Origin: Flaviramulus multivorans
GTDB lineage: Bacteria > Bacteroidota > Bacteroidia > Flavobacteriales > Flavobacteriaceae
DNA: 64,000 bases
NCBI RefSeq assembly: GCF_021728415.1
Contig: NZ_JAKKDV010000002.1
Location: 620,001 to 684,000 of the forward strand
Direction: 5' to 3'
The notes beneath the pieces are model-generated. The model was not told the DNA's origin, searched no databases, and saw nothing but the letters and a program-made list of their open reading frames with translations. Position 1 is the stretch's first letter. The number at the start of each line of letters is the position of its first letter. This document shows positions 16,047-24,842 of this stretch, piece by piece. A program made the translations under genes and the position numbers.

Positions 16047-18683
16047 TTATTCTAAACTCGCTAAACTTGCTTTAAGGGTTTCAATTTTAGCTAAAGCATC
16101 GGCTTCCTTTTTCTTTTCAGCAGCTACTACTTGTTCTGGTGCGCCAGCCACAAAACGTTCGTTTGATAATTTTTTCTGAACCGATTTTAAAAAGCCCTCG
16201 GTATAATTTAATTCTTCAGTCAGTTTATTTATTTCTGCTTCAACATCAATACTTCCTGCCATAGGAATAAAATACTCGTTAGATTTAACCCTAAATGTTA
16301 AGGCACCTTCAATAGCCTCAGAAACATACGTTACTGCCTCTAAATTCCCTAATTTAGCAATGGTGCTATCAAAGGTTTTGCTGGTATTTTCGTTATTTAT
16401 CACAGAAAAACCAATAGCATCTTTAAACGCTATATTTTTTTGCTTTCTGATGTTTCTAATCCCCGATATAACCTCTGATGCAAAATCAAATTCCTTTATA
16501 AGCGTTTTGTTAATAGGCTTCGATTCTGGCCATTTTGAAACGATTAACGCTTCTTGTGGTGTTCTTTCAGAAATATAATGCCAAATATCTTCCGTTAAAA
16601 ACGGCATAAACGGATGTAAAATCTTTAAATTATTCTCAAACGCTTCAATTAATGCCTTATAGGTTTTAACATCTACCGGCTTTTGATACGCTGGTTTTAC
16701 TATTTCTAACAACCAAGACGAAAAATCGTCCATAATCAGCTTGTAAGTTGCCATTAAACCATCACTTAAACGGTATTTACTAAAATGGTCTTCAATCTCT
16801 TTTAGTGCCTTTTGAAATTTAGACTCGTACCATTCCAAAGCAATTTTACTCGATGCTGGTTGCTCAATAGTTTCATCAATGTCCCAACCGTCAATTAAAC
16901 GATACGCATTCCAAATTTTATTTCCAAACCCTTTTCCTTGTTGGCAAAGTGCTTCATCGAACATTAAATCGTTTCCTGCAGCAGAACTCAACAATAAACC
17001 AACACGAACACCATCGGCACTGTAATCGTCAATAAGTTTTAAAGCATCAGGAGAATTTCCTAACGATTTACTCATTTTACGACGTTGCTTATCACGTACC
17101 AGTCCGGTTAGATACACATTGTTGAATGGTTTTTCATTTTTATACTCATAGCCAGCAACAATCATACGCGCTACCCAAAAGAAAAGAATATCGGGTCCAG
17201 TAACTAAATCATTGGTTGGGTAATAGTAATTTATATCCTCATTTTCAGGGTTTCGAATACCGTCAAACACACTTATAGGCCATAACCATGAAGAGAACCA
17301 GGTATCAAGCACATCGTTATCTTGTTTTAAGTCTGAAATTTGAAGCTTGGTATTTGACGTTTTTTCTTGTACTAGTTTTAAGGCTTCATCAATAGTTTCA
17401 GCAACTACAAAATCCTCTTTTCCATCACCGTAATAATAGGCCGGTATTTGCTGACCCCACATAAGCTGACGTGAAATATTCCAATCGCGGATATTTTCCA
17501 TCCAATGGCGATAGGTGTTTTCAAACTTTTTAGGAAATAAATTTATGTCTGGATTATCTCCTAAAACTGACTTGATGGCAGGTTTTACTAAATCGTCCAT
17601 TTTTAAAAACCATTGATCACTTAATCGAGGTTCAATAACCGCTTTAGTTCTTTCAGATGTTCCTACTTTATTTAAATGGCTTTCAGTTTTAACTAAAATA
17701 CCTTTGTCTTTTAATTCTTCTACAATGGCTTTACGAGCTTCAAATCGGTCTTTTCCCTGATAATGCAACCCAAAACTATTTAAAGATGCATCTTCATTAA
17801 ATATATCGACAACCTCTAAATTATGTTTATCGCCAAGGTTTTTATCATTTTCATCATGTGCAGGCGTTACTTTTAAACAACCTGTACCAAACTCCATATC
17901 TACATATTCATCTTCAATTATTGGGATAACACGATCACAAATCGGTACAATAGCCTTTTTTCCTCGTAAATGTGTAAAACGTTCATCGTTTGGGTTAATA
18001 CATATGGCTGTATCTCCAAAAATAGTTTCAGGGCGTGTGGTTGCAATAGTTAACGTATCTTTTGAACCTTCAATTTTATATTCTAAATAATAAAGATTCC
18101 CTTGGCGTTCTTCATAAATTACTTCTTCATCAGACAAAGTGGTTTTAGCCTCGGGGTCCCAATTCACCATGCGATACCCTCTGTAAATTTGTCCTTTTTT
18201 ATATAAATCAACAAAAACTTTAATAACCGCTTCACTCATATCATCATCCATCGTGAATTTGGTTCTATTCCAATCGCAAGAACAACCTAGTTTTTTAAGT
18301 TGCTGAAGTATAACACCACCATATTCATGCGTCCAATCCCAAGCATGTTTTAAAAACTCATCGCGCGATAAGTCGTTCTTATCAATACCTTGCTCTTTTA
18401 ATTTTGCAACTACTTTAGCCTCAGTAGCAATAGAAGCATGGTCTGTTCCTGGTACCCAGCATGCATTTTTACCTAATAATCGTGCACGACGAATTAACAC
18501 ATCCTGAATGGTGTTATTAAGCATATGACCCATGTGCAACACACCCGTAACATTTGGTGGTGGGATTACAATAGTGTAAGGCTCTCTTTCATCTGGTGTT
18601 GAATGAAAATAGTTATGTTTCATCCAGTAGTCATACCACTTACTTTCTACCTGACTTGCATCATATTTTGATGGAATTTGCAT
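16047..18683 (-). CDS. valS: Valyl-tRNA synthetase
   Basis: An 878-residue class I synthetase that charges tRNA-Val and edits Thr-tRNA-Val. The HIGH-type motif is HMGH (VTGVLHMGHMLNN), the KMSKS motif is RKMSKSLGN, and the CP1 editing domain (TIATTRPETIFGDTAI) and a C-terminal coiled-coil tail (INKLTEELNYTEGFLKSV) are present. I place the start at the ATG at 18683 (MQIPSKYD) because a -7 box at 18714-18721 overlaps the longer frame start at 18716. It is monocistronic. Confidence 0.96.
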   Translation of the reverse strand: MQIPSKYDASQVESKWYDYWMKHNYFHSTPDEREPYTIVIPPPNVTGVLHMGHMLNNTIQDVLIRRARLLGKNACWVPGTDHASIATEAKVVAKLKEQGIDKNDLSRDEFLKHAWDWTHEYGGVILQQLKKLGCSCDWNRTKFTMDDDMSEAVIKVFVDLYKKGQIYRGYRMVNWDPEAKTTLSDEEVIYEERQGNLYYLEYKIEGSKDTLTIATTRPETIFGDTAICINPNDERFTHLRGKKAIVPICDRVIPIIEDEYVDMEFGTGCLKVTPAHDENDKNLGDKHNLEVVDIFNEDASLNSFGLHYQGKDRFEARKAIVEELKDKGILVKTESHLNKVGTSERTKAVIEPRLSDQWFLKMDDLVKPAIKSVLGDNPDINLFPKKFENTYRHWMENIRDWNISRQLMWGQQIPAYYYGDGKEDFVVAETIDEALKLVQEKTSNTKLQISDLKQDNDVLDTWFSSWLWPISVFDGIRNPENEDINYYYPTNDLVTGPDILFFWVARMIVAGYEYKNEKPFNNVYLTGLVRDKQRRKMSKSLGNSPDALKLIDDYSADGVRVGLLLSSAAGNDLMFDEALCQQGKGFGNKIWNAYRLIDGWDIDETIEQPASSKIALEWYESKFQKALKEIEDHFSKYRLSDGLMATYKLIMDDFSSWLLEIVKPAYQKPVDVKTYKALIEAFENNLKILHPFMPFLTEDIWHYISERTPQEALIVSKWPESKPINKTLIKEFDFASEVISGIRNIRKQKNIAFKDAIGFSVINNENTSKTFDSTIAKLGNLEAVTYVSEAIEGALTFRVKSNEYFIPMAGSIDVEAEINKLTEELNYTEGFLKSVQKKLSNERFVAGAPEQVVAAEKKKEADALAKIETLKASLASLE

Positions 18684-18713
18684 GCTTTGGAATAGTTTTT
18701 GAATAATGATTTG

Positions 18714-18721
18714 CAAAAGTA
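18714..18721 (-). promoter_or_regulatory. -7 promoter box for valS
   Basis: TACTTTTG on the minus strand, a perfect TAnnTTTG, 31 nt above the chosen ATG. Confidence 0.55.
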
Positions 18722-18860
18722 CTTATATTTCTTTTTCTGTGAAAGCCTGTTGAAAATGATTATCCTCAAATTTATCAGACTATACATAGAATTAGAGAAT
18801 GTAGTACGTACTTTTAACTAAGTTAAATATGTTAATAAACCTGTAATACGTCTATTATTT

Positions 18861-18891
18861 TTGTAGTTTATAGAAAAAGTAACTATGTTTG
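18861..18891 (+). promoter_or_regulatory. Full Bacteroidota promoter for the DUF1573 gene
   Basis: TTG (18861-18863), a 20-nt spacer and TATGTTTG (18884-18891) match the TTG-N17-23-TAnnTTTG consensus exactly, the best two-part promoter in the window. A second TATTTTTG lies just upstream at 18856-18863. The leader is about 80 nt; apart from this promoter I see nothing in the 296 bases between valS and the gene. Confidence 0.7.
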
Positions 18892-18979
18892 ACTTGATAA
18901 TAAGATTAAAACTATAAGTATTCGCCCAAATTAAATAAATATACAGAATGCTTAAAATGAAGAATAAAAAAATAAAATC

Positions 18980-19396
18980 ATGAAACAATTAATTACTATT
19001 TTATTTATCGGACTAATCAGTTTTTCTGTAAATGCACAAGCAAAAATAGAGTTTAAAACTGATACAATTGACTATGGAACTATTGAAAAAGGTTCGAATG
19101 GTGTGAGAGTTTTTGAATTTACAAACACCGGTAATGAGCCTCTTATCATATCTAAAGTATCTTCTAGTTGCGGATGTACTATCCCAAAAAAGCCAGAAGA
19201 GCCTATTTTACCTGGTAAAACTGGTCAAATTGAAGTAAAATATGATACTAATAGAGTTATGCCTATTAGAAAAACAATTACGGTTATTTCTAATGCCGAA
19301 ACTCCAACGGTTGCTTTGAAAATTAAAGGTGAAGTAATTGATCCAAGTAAAGTAAGTTTACTTGAAAAGAAGGATAAAAGTATTGTACAGCAATAA
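18980..19396 (+). CDS. DUF1573 secreted protein
   Basis: A 138-residue exported protein (signal peptide ending SVNAQA) made of one DUF1573 immunoglobulin-like domain: IDYGTIEKGSNGVRVFEFTNTGNEPLIISKV, then SSCGCTIP with two cysteines, and GQIEVKYDTN. These ASH/MSP-like domains are very common in Bacteroidota periplasm and may bind or scaffold other proteins; no function is established. It has a strong promoter and its own terminator, so it may be highly expressed. Confidence 0.85.
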   Translation: MKQLITILFIGLISFSVNAQAKIEFKTDTIDYGTIEKGSNGVRVFEFTNTGNEPLIISKVSSSCGCTIPKKPEEPILPGKTGQIEVKYDTNRVMPIRKTITVISNAETPTVALKIKGEVIDPSKVSLLEKKDKSIVQQ

Positions 19397-19410
19397 AATA
19401 TATTAAACCC

Positions 19411-19450
19411 TAAAACAAAAACCCAAGCAAGTGCTTGGGTTTTTGTTTTA
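19411..19450. terminator. Bidirectional terminator with a perfect 19-bp stem
   Basis: 19411-19429 is perfectly complementary to 19432-19450, with A runs on one side and T runs on the other, so both strands read as hairpin plus T-rich arm. It separates the convergent DUF1573 and aspartyl protease genes and includes the latter's stop codon. Confidence 0.9.
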
Positions 19451-20794
19451 AAAAGGGTCTCTCAAGTTAAAAGTGTAACTTAAGGTCTCCCCTTTCCTAT
19501 CTACTCTTAAACGTATTTTCCTCCCAGCTTCATCATAAAACATTTGAACAATTTGCTGCAACGAATAGTTATAAGAAGCCTTACTATTTATATTTAGAAT
19601 AACATCGCCTACCATCAAACCTGCTTCATGAGCGGGAGAACCTTCTCTTAACTCTACAATTGCGTATGCAGGTTTAAGGGAAAACTGATACTGTGTATTG
19701 ATAACAATTTTATTACTATTCACGGCTTCGCTATTCTCTATACCTCCGTTTGTGGGGCTACTATTTAAAACTCTATTTTCAATTTCTCTCACTAGCCTAA
19801 CACCATCATGTGCCAATTCTATTCCACTTCTATTATAATTAAAATCATCATTAAAATGTGAATTTCGTTTTAACGTTATTAAAGCTCTTCTGTAATCAAA
19901 AATCACATTAAATCGTTTTAAAATATTACCAGCTAAACTACCGTTTCTCCCTTTAAAATTTCTAGCAAAAGAAATGGAACTTGAGTCTGGATAGGCCACA
20001 TTAGCGTTGCGTAACTCAAAGCCTTTTAAATAAAACGCATCTACCTTTGTTCTTTTACCATAAACGCTTCCGCTTAATCCGTGACCTAGAAAATCATTAA
20101 AATATTTATCACTAGATTTTATTCCTAAAGAGTCATCTTCAAACAACCACAAAGCATCACTTCCTCCAGAATCTATCAACAATTTGACAGGAATTTTTTT
20201 GTCATTAATTTTTACCTCGGAGTTTACATAAGGTTTATTATTATAAAATTCTAAATTTAATCTTTCGCATTTCCTACATTCCTTATATGTATATTTCTCA
20301 GGATTTGATAATCTTATAAATCTGTTTGAATAATTTACTTCAACTATGAGATCTTTTAATAAATCATACCCAATAATACCATATATTGGTACGCCTAACC
20401 TAGGAGCAAAATTTAAATTATCATCATAAACTGCATATATATCTTGATTTAATTTTATAGCATCTCCAATTTTTATGATGTTATTTCTTGATTTTAAGGC
20501 CTTTACCGTTTCTCCTTCTCCCAATCCTCTTAAAAAAATTGTTTCTGTCTCTTTAATATTTAAAGAATCTGTGATATTTAAAAAATTGAAAATTATAGGT
20601 TTGCTTACGCCACTATCCAATAAAAATGATAAGCTAACGCCGTTAATTTCAACAGGCAGCACAATTAAATTGTTTATTAATTTGAATGAAATTTTGTCGG
20701 TTTGTCTCTTATTTTGAATGGTAAACTTACTTTGAGAAAAAACAAGGTTATTCAAAAAGAAAATAAAAACAATCAATATTAAACGCCTATCCAT
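19448..20794 (-). CDS. Secreted aspartyl protease with two retropepsin-like lobes and a PDZ domain
   Basis: A 448-residue exported protein (signal peptide to about residue 20). Two catalytic-type motifs are present in one chain: LLDSG with Asp60 and LLIDSG with Asp208, both with Ser in place of the usual Thr, which is common in this bacterial family. A C-terminal PDZ domain (about 372-440, REGSPAHEAGLMVGDVILNINS) would bind substrate C-termini or regulate access. It is probably a periplasmic or surface protease; the substrate is unknown. Confidence 0.85.
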   Translation of the reverse strand: MDRRLILIVFIFFLNNLVFSQSKFTIQNKRQTDKISFKLINNLIVLPVEINGVSLSFLLDSGVSKPIIFNFLNITDSLNIKETETIFLRGLGEGETVKALKSRNNIIKIGDAIKLNQDIYAVYDDNLNFAPRLGVPIYGIIGYDLLKDLIVEVNYSNRFIRLSNPEKYTYKECRKCERLNLEFYNNKPYVNSEVKINDKKIPVKLLIDSGGSDALWLFEDDSLGIKSSDKYFNDFLGHGLSGSVYGKRTKVDAFYLKGFELRNANVAYPDSSSISFARNFKGRNGSLAGNILKRFNVIFDYRRALITLKRNSHFNDDFNYNRSGIELAHDGVRLVREIENRVLNSSPTNGGIENSEAVNSNKIVINTQYQFSLKPAYAIVELREGSPAHEAGLMVGDVILNINSKASYNYSLQQIVQMFYDEAGRKIRLRVDRKGETLSYTFNLRDPF

Positions 20795-20914
20795 AAAGAG
20801 ACTTTAGTTTGTTACATCAATTTACAAATCTTTAAACTAGAAAATCTATTTAAAGCTGTTTTTTAAAAAAACTTTAAGATAATTTTCTCAACTTTGCTCT
20901 TTAACTATATAAAA

Positions 20915-22105
20915 ATGCCGTCAATATCTAAAAAAGGGCAATTAATGCCTCAATCTCCAATACGCAAACTAGCTCCTTTTGCTGAACAAGCTGCCAAAGA
21001 AGGTAAAACTATTTATTACTTAAATATTGGGCAACCAGACATAAAGACACCTCAAGTAGCTTTAGATGCTGTAAAAATTCACTCGTTAGAAATTTTAGCA
21101 TATACCAGGTCTGAAGGTTCTGAAGATTATAGAAGAAAAATTGCTGATTATTACCTAAAAAACGACATTAAAGTTAATCACGACGACATTATTGTAACTA
21201 CTGGTGGTAGTGAAGCCCTTCTTTTTGCATTTGGAAGTGTTATGGATGTTGATGATGAAATTATTATTCCAGAGCCTTTTTATGCCAATTATAATGGATT
21301 TTCAACAGCTTCTGGGGTAAAAGTAGTGCCCGTAATTTCAAAAATTGAAGATAATTTTGCTTTACCTCCAATTGAAGAATTTGAAAAACTAATTACCCCA
21401 AAAACCAAAGCTATTTTAATTTGTAATCCCGGAAACCCAACGGGCTATTTATATTCCAAAGAAGAGATTAAAAAGCTGGCTGCAATTGTAAAAAAACATG
21501 ATTTGTTTTTAATTGCGGACGAAGTTTATAGAGAATTTGTTTATGATGGAGACACGCATTACTCTGTTATGCAAGAACTAGGTTTGGAAGACCATGCTAT
21601 TATGATTGATTCGGTATCGAAACGTTATAGTATGTGTGGTGCTAGAATAGGATGTTTAGTCTCTAAGAATAAAAGCGTTATACAAACCGCATTAAAGTTT
21701 GCCCAGGCGCGTTTAAGTCCTCCTACCCTAGCTCAAATAGCAAGTGAGGCAGCTCTTGCAACACCACAACGTTATTTTGATAATGTTATTAAAGAATATG
21801 TTGATAGACGAAATACATTGATTACCGAATTGCAAAAAATAGATGGTGTTAAGGTTGCAAAACCAAAAGGAGCGTTTTATTGTATTGCTGAATTACCAGT
21901 AAAAAATTCTGATGATTTTGCACAATGGCTTCTTGAACATTTTGATGTTGATGGAGAAACTATCATGGTAGCTCCTGCAGGCGGTTTTTACTCTACACCT
22001 GGTGTTGGTTTAAACCAAGTTAGAATTGCTTACGTACTTAAAAAAGAAAGCTTAATAAAAGCGGTAAACATTCTTAAAGAAGCTCTAAAAGTTTATAAAG
22101 ACTAG
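20915..22105 (+). CDS. Pyridoxal-phosphate aminotransferase, class I/II
   Basis: A 396-residue fold-type I aminotransferase. LNIGQPDIKTP is the N-terminal substrate segment, CNPGNPTGYLYS and IADEVYREFVYDG the cofactor-binding segments, SVSKRYSMCGARIG holds the Schiff-base Lys, and RIAY the C-terminal carboxylate-binding Arg. It resembles aspartate/aromatic aminotransferases of the subgroup Ib; the amino donor cannot be read with certainty. I use the ATG at 20915 (MPSISKKG); the longer frame begins at a TTG that overlaps a promoter-like CAACTTTG. The stop shares a base with the murB start. Confidence 0.9.
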   Translation: MPSISKKGQLMPQSPIRKLAPFAEQAAKEGKTIYYLNIGQPDIKTPQVALDAVKIHSLEILAYTRSEGSEDYRRKIADYYLKNDIKVNHDDIIVTTGGSEALLFAFGSVMDVDDEIIIPEPFYANYNGFSTASGVKVVPVISKIEDNFALPPIEEFEKLITPKTKAILICNPGNPTGYLYSKEEIKKLAAIVKKHDLFLIADEVYREFVYDGDTHYSVMQELGLEDHAIMIDSVSKRYSMCGARIGCLVSKNKSVIQTALKFAQARLSPPTLAQIASEAALATPQRYFDNVIKEYVDRRNTLITELQKIDGVKVAKPKGAFYCIAELPVKNSDDFAQWLLEHFDVDGETIMVAPAGGFYSTPGVGLNQVRIAYVLKKESLIKAVNILKEALKVYKD

Positions 22106-23118
22106 TGCAAATTCTTCAAAACATATCTTTAAAGCCTTATAATACATTTGGTATTGATGTTATAGCGAAACATTTTGTTTCGACAACAAACATTAACGAC
22201 TTAAAGCATGTTTTGTCACTAAAAGAATACAGTAGGAGACTTATTTTAGGTGGTGGTAGCAATATATTATTAACCAAGAATTTTGATGGATTAGTTGTTC
22301 ATATTGATTTAAAGGGCATTGAAATTATTAGTGAAGATGAAGATTTTGTTTATGTCAAAGCTAATGCAGGTGAAAACTGGCATCAATTTGTACTTTGGTG
22401 CATTAGCAATAATTTTGGTGGTGTTGAAAACTTATCACTAATCCCAGGTAATGTAGGCACTGCTCCTATTCAAAATATTGGAGCTTATGGAGTTGAACTT
22501 AAAGATGTTTTTGAATCTTGTGAGGTAATTTCATTAGAAAACAAAGAGCTACAAACATTTAATAAGGCTGAATGCGATTTTGACTATAGAAATTCCATTT
22601 TTAAACAACAAGCAAAAGGGAAATTTATAATTACAAGTGTTGTTTTTAAACTTACAAAACACAGCCATAAATTAAACATTAACTACGGTACTATTGCATC
22701 TGAGCTTGATGCGATGCAAATAAAAAACCCAACCATTCAAGATATTTCAAAAGCTGTAATAACTATTAGAGAAAGCAAATTACCAAACCCAAAAGATATT
22801 GGTAACAGCGGTAGTTTCTTTAAAAATCCTGTTATTTCAAAAAAGCATTATAAAAAGTTATTAGAGAATTTTGAAAACATCCCAAGTTATCCTGTAAACG
22901 ATACTGAAGTTAAAGTTCCCGCGGGCTGGTTAATAGAGCATGCAGGGTTTAAAGGGAAATGTTTTGGTAATTATGGTGTGCATAAAAAACAAGCACTAGT
23001 ACTCGTTAATTATGGTGGTGCCAAAGGTTCAGATATTTTAAAACTGTCAAAATTAATTCAAAAAACTATCAAACGCCTTTTTGACATTTCAATAGAAGCC
23101 GAAGTAAACATATTATAA
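22105..23118 (+). CDS. murB: UDP-N-acetylenolpyruvoylglucosamine reductase
   Basis: A 337-residue MurB (type I length), which reduces enolpyruvyl-UDP-GlcNAc to UDP-MurNAc with NADPH and FAD in the cytoplasm. The FAD-binding segments LGGGSNILL and SLIPGNVGTAPIQNIGAYGVE are clear, as are DIGNSGSFFKNPV with the catalytic Ser and a C-terminal acidic residue in EAEVNIL. The start is a GTG at 22105 that overlaps the preceding TAG by one base, so translation is coupled to the aminotransferase. Confidence 0.95.
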   Translation: MQILQNISLKPYNTFGIDVIAKHFVSTTNINDLKHVLSLKEYSRRLILGGGSNILLTKNFDGLVVHIDLKGIEIISEDEDFVYVKANAGENWHQFVLWCISNNFGGVENLSLIPGNVGTAPIQNIGAYGVELKDVFESCEVISLENKELQTFNKAECDFDYRNSIFKQQAKGKFIITSVVFKLTKHSHKLNINYGTIASELDAMQIKNPTIQDISKAVITIRESKLPNPKDIGNSGSFFKNPVISKKHYKKLLENFENIPSYPVNDTEVKVPAGWLIEHAGFKGKCFGNYGVHKKQALVLVNYGGAKGSDILKLSKLIQKTIKRLFDISIEAEVNIL

Positions 23119-23134
23119 TCTAAAAAGAAATTTC

Positions 23135-23142
23135 TAACTTTG
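23135..23142 (+). promoter_or_regulatory. -7 promoter box for the ECF sigma/anti-sigma operon
   Basis: TAACTTTG, a perfect TAnnTTTG, 45 nt before the TTG start of the sigma gene. It indicates transcription by the housekeeping sigma factor. Confidence 0.5.
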
Positions 23143-23186
23143 ATATTAACAAATGGTATTAACCTATTAAACTAAACCAACTTAAC

Positions 23187-23717
23187 TTGATTTCATCGAT
23201 AGAAAAGGAAATAGTGTCGTTATTGCAGAAAGGCGATAAAAAAGCTATTAGTTTATTATATGAAAACTATGCGGATACTTTGTACGGTGTAGTGAAAAAA
23301 ATAATAAAGGATGACGATACAGCACAAGATGTTCTTCAAGAAAGTTTTGTAAAAATTTGGCGCTACTCAAAAAAATACGACGCAAGTAAAGCAAAACTTT
23401 TTACATGGTTATATCGAATTGCCTACAATACAGCTATTGATAAAGTTAGATCACAAAAAAATAGAAATGGTAACGAAGTCCAAATTGAGACTTCATCCGT
23501 ATATAAAATAACATCGAATGAGTTAAATCAAGACGTGTTAGATATAAAAAAACATCTAAGTAGTTTAGATGAAAAATATCAAATTGTGTTAAATGCGCTC
23601 TTTTTTGAGGGTATGACACAGCAGGAAGCTAGTGATGAACTAGATATTCCATTAGGAACAATAAAATCGAGATTAAAAATTGGATTACGTGAATTAAAGA
23701 AAATTTACGATCCTTAA
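23187..23717 (+). CDS. ECF sigma-70 family factor
   Basis: A 176-residue sigma factor with region 2 (about 25-90: DDDTAQDVLQESFVKIWR, LFTWLYRIAYNTAIDK) and region 4 (about 120-172: LFFEGMTQQEASDELDIPLGTIKSRL). There is no ATG in the first 150 codons; the TTG at 23187 gives a full region 2 and is the best start. The next gene, 12 nt downstream, encodes its likely membrane anti-sigma factor. Target promoters cannot be deduced here. Confidence 0.92.
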   Translation: MISSIEKEIVSLLQKGDKKAISLLYENYADTLYGVVKKIIKDDDTAQDVLQESFVKIWRYSKKYDASKAKLFTWLYRIAYNTAIDKVRSQKNRNGNEVQIETSSVYKITSNELNQDVLDIKKHLSSLDEKYQIVLNALFFEGMTQQEASDELDIPLGTIKSRLKIGLRELKKIYDP

Positions 23718-23729
23718 CTAAAAAAAGTC

Positions 23730-24521
23730 ATGAATGCGAAAATAACTACTTTTCTAAATTCTGGCCTATTAGAAAAATATCTATTAGGTGAAACTACTTC
23801 TGCTGAAACAGAAATGGTGGAGTCTTACATTTCAAAATATCCAGAAGTACAGAATACATATAACACATTACAATACAACCTTGAAGTGGTTGCAAAAAGT
23901 AATGCTGTTGAAGCCCCTAAAAGCATCTTAAATAATATTTTAGATGAACTTGATGAAGAAACGCCGGTAATTAAGCTTAATGCTCAGAGAAAATATAAAA
24001 AATGGTATAAGTTTAGTGTAGCAGCAAGTGTTGCCGCTTTACTTTTTGCAGGAACTTCATATATTTTTTACAATCAAAACCAAAAGTTATCGGAGGAAAA
24101 TCAGGTAGTTGTTGATGAAATATTTGATTTACGCGGTGATATTGCAAAAAATAATCAAATGCTTGATAATGTCATGCGTCAGCTTTTAAAGCTTAATAAT
24201 CCTGAGACTGAAAAATACATTATCACAGGGAACGAAAGAGCTAAGGATTTAAAAACTGTAGCATACATCAACCCAAAAGAAAAAACATCAATGATTGATG
24301 TGGTCTCTTTACCAAAATTACCAGAAGAACAATGCTACCAAATTTGGGCAGAGTTACAAGGTAAAATGGTGAGTTTAGGTATTCTAAGTGAAGCTGATAG
24401 AAAGCTAAGAAATATTCCATACATGGAAGATGCACTTGCTTTAAGCATTACTATTGAGCCTAAAGGAGGCAATACTGTTGCTTCGGTTAAGAATTCCGTA
24501 GCGCAAATTAGTTTACAATAA
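23730..24521 (+). CDS. Membrane anti-sigma factor (RskA-like)
   Basis: A 263-residue protein with a cytoplasmic anti-sigma-like N-terminus (LEKYLLGETTSAETEMVESYI), one membrane helix at about 95-114, a short coiled coil (NQKLSEENQVV) and an RskA-type extracytoplasmic domain (SMIDVVSLPKLPEEQCYQIWAELQGKMVSLGIL). It probably holds the upstream sigma factor inactive until a periplasmic signal. No HxxxCxxC zinc motif is seen. A terminator follows, closing the two-gene unit. Confidence 0.88.
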   Translation: MNAKITTFLNSGLLEKYLLGETTSAETEMVESYISKYPEVQNTYNTLQYNLEVVAKSNAVEAPKSILNNILDELDEETPVIKLNAQRKYKKWYKFSVAASVAALLFAGTSYIFYNQNQKLSEENQVVVDEIFDLRGDIAKNNQMLDNVMRQLLKLNNPETEKYIITGNERAKDLKTVAYINPKEKTSMIDVVSLPKLPEEQCYQIWAELQGKMVSLGILSEADRKLRNIPYMEDALALSITIEPKGGNTVASVKNSVAQISLQ

Positions 24522-24539
24522 GATTAATAGCACAAAATA

Positions 24540-24576
24540 AAAAGCCTCATTATAAATATAAAATGAGGCTTTTTTA
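24540..24576 (+). terminator. Rho-independent terminator of the sigma/anti-sigma operon
   Basis: A 10-bp stem (24541-24550 with 24563-24572), a 12-nt loop and a T run follow the anti-sigma stop by about 20 nt. Confidence 0.85.
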
Positions 24577-24608
24577 GTTATACGTATTTTTAAAACTGCT
24601 AAAATTAT

Positions 24609-24616
24609 TACCTTTG
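24609..24616 (+). promoter_or_regulatory. -7 promoter box for the small Cys-rich protein operon
   Basis: TACCTTTG, a perfect TAnnTTTG, 17 nt before the ATG at 24633, predicting a leader of about 10 nt. Confidence 0.55.
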
Positions 24617-24632
24617 TAAAAAATAAACTCTC

Positions 24633-24836
24633 ATGAAACTTCTTTTAATAACCATCATTTTACTAGGCTTAGGAATTGCAGGAATAGCTATAAAAATTTG
24701 GGCAAAAAAGGATGGTAAATTTGCAGGTACATGTGCAAGTCAGAATCCAATGCTTAATAAAGATGGTGATGCCTGTGGGTTTTGTGGCAAAACACCCGAT
24801 CAATTTAGTGAATGTAACGAACCTCAACATTCATAA
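24633..24836 (+). CDS. Small membrane-anchored cysteine-rich protein
   Basis: A 67-residue protein: one membrane helix (residues 2-24), a basic stretch KIWAKKDGKFAG and a soluble tail with four cysteines (Cys34, Cys48, Cys51, Cys61) in a DACGFCGKTP setting. The four cysteines could hold a metal or form disulfides depending on which side the tail faces. It has a dedicated promoter and lies 6 nt before the glycosyltransferase gene. I recognise it only as a conserved flavobacterial membrane or secreted protein; no function is known to me. Confidence 0.7.
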   Translation: MKLLLITIILLGLGIAGIAIKIWAKKDGKFAGTCASQNPMLNKDGDACGFCGKTPDQFSECNEPQHS

Positions 24837-24842
24837 TACTAC

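Noticed and set aside
15000-16050. A full integron with integrase
   Set aside because: Only one attC-like site and no tyrosine recombinase gene in the window, so an integron cannot be claimed.
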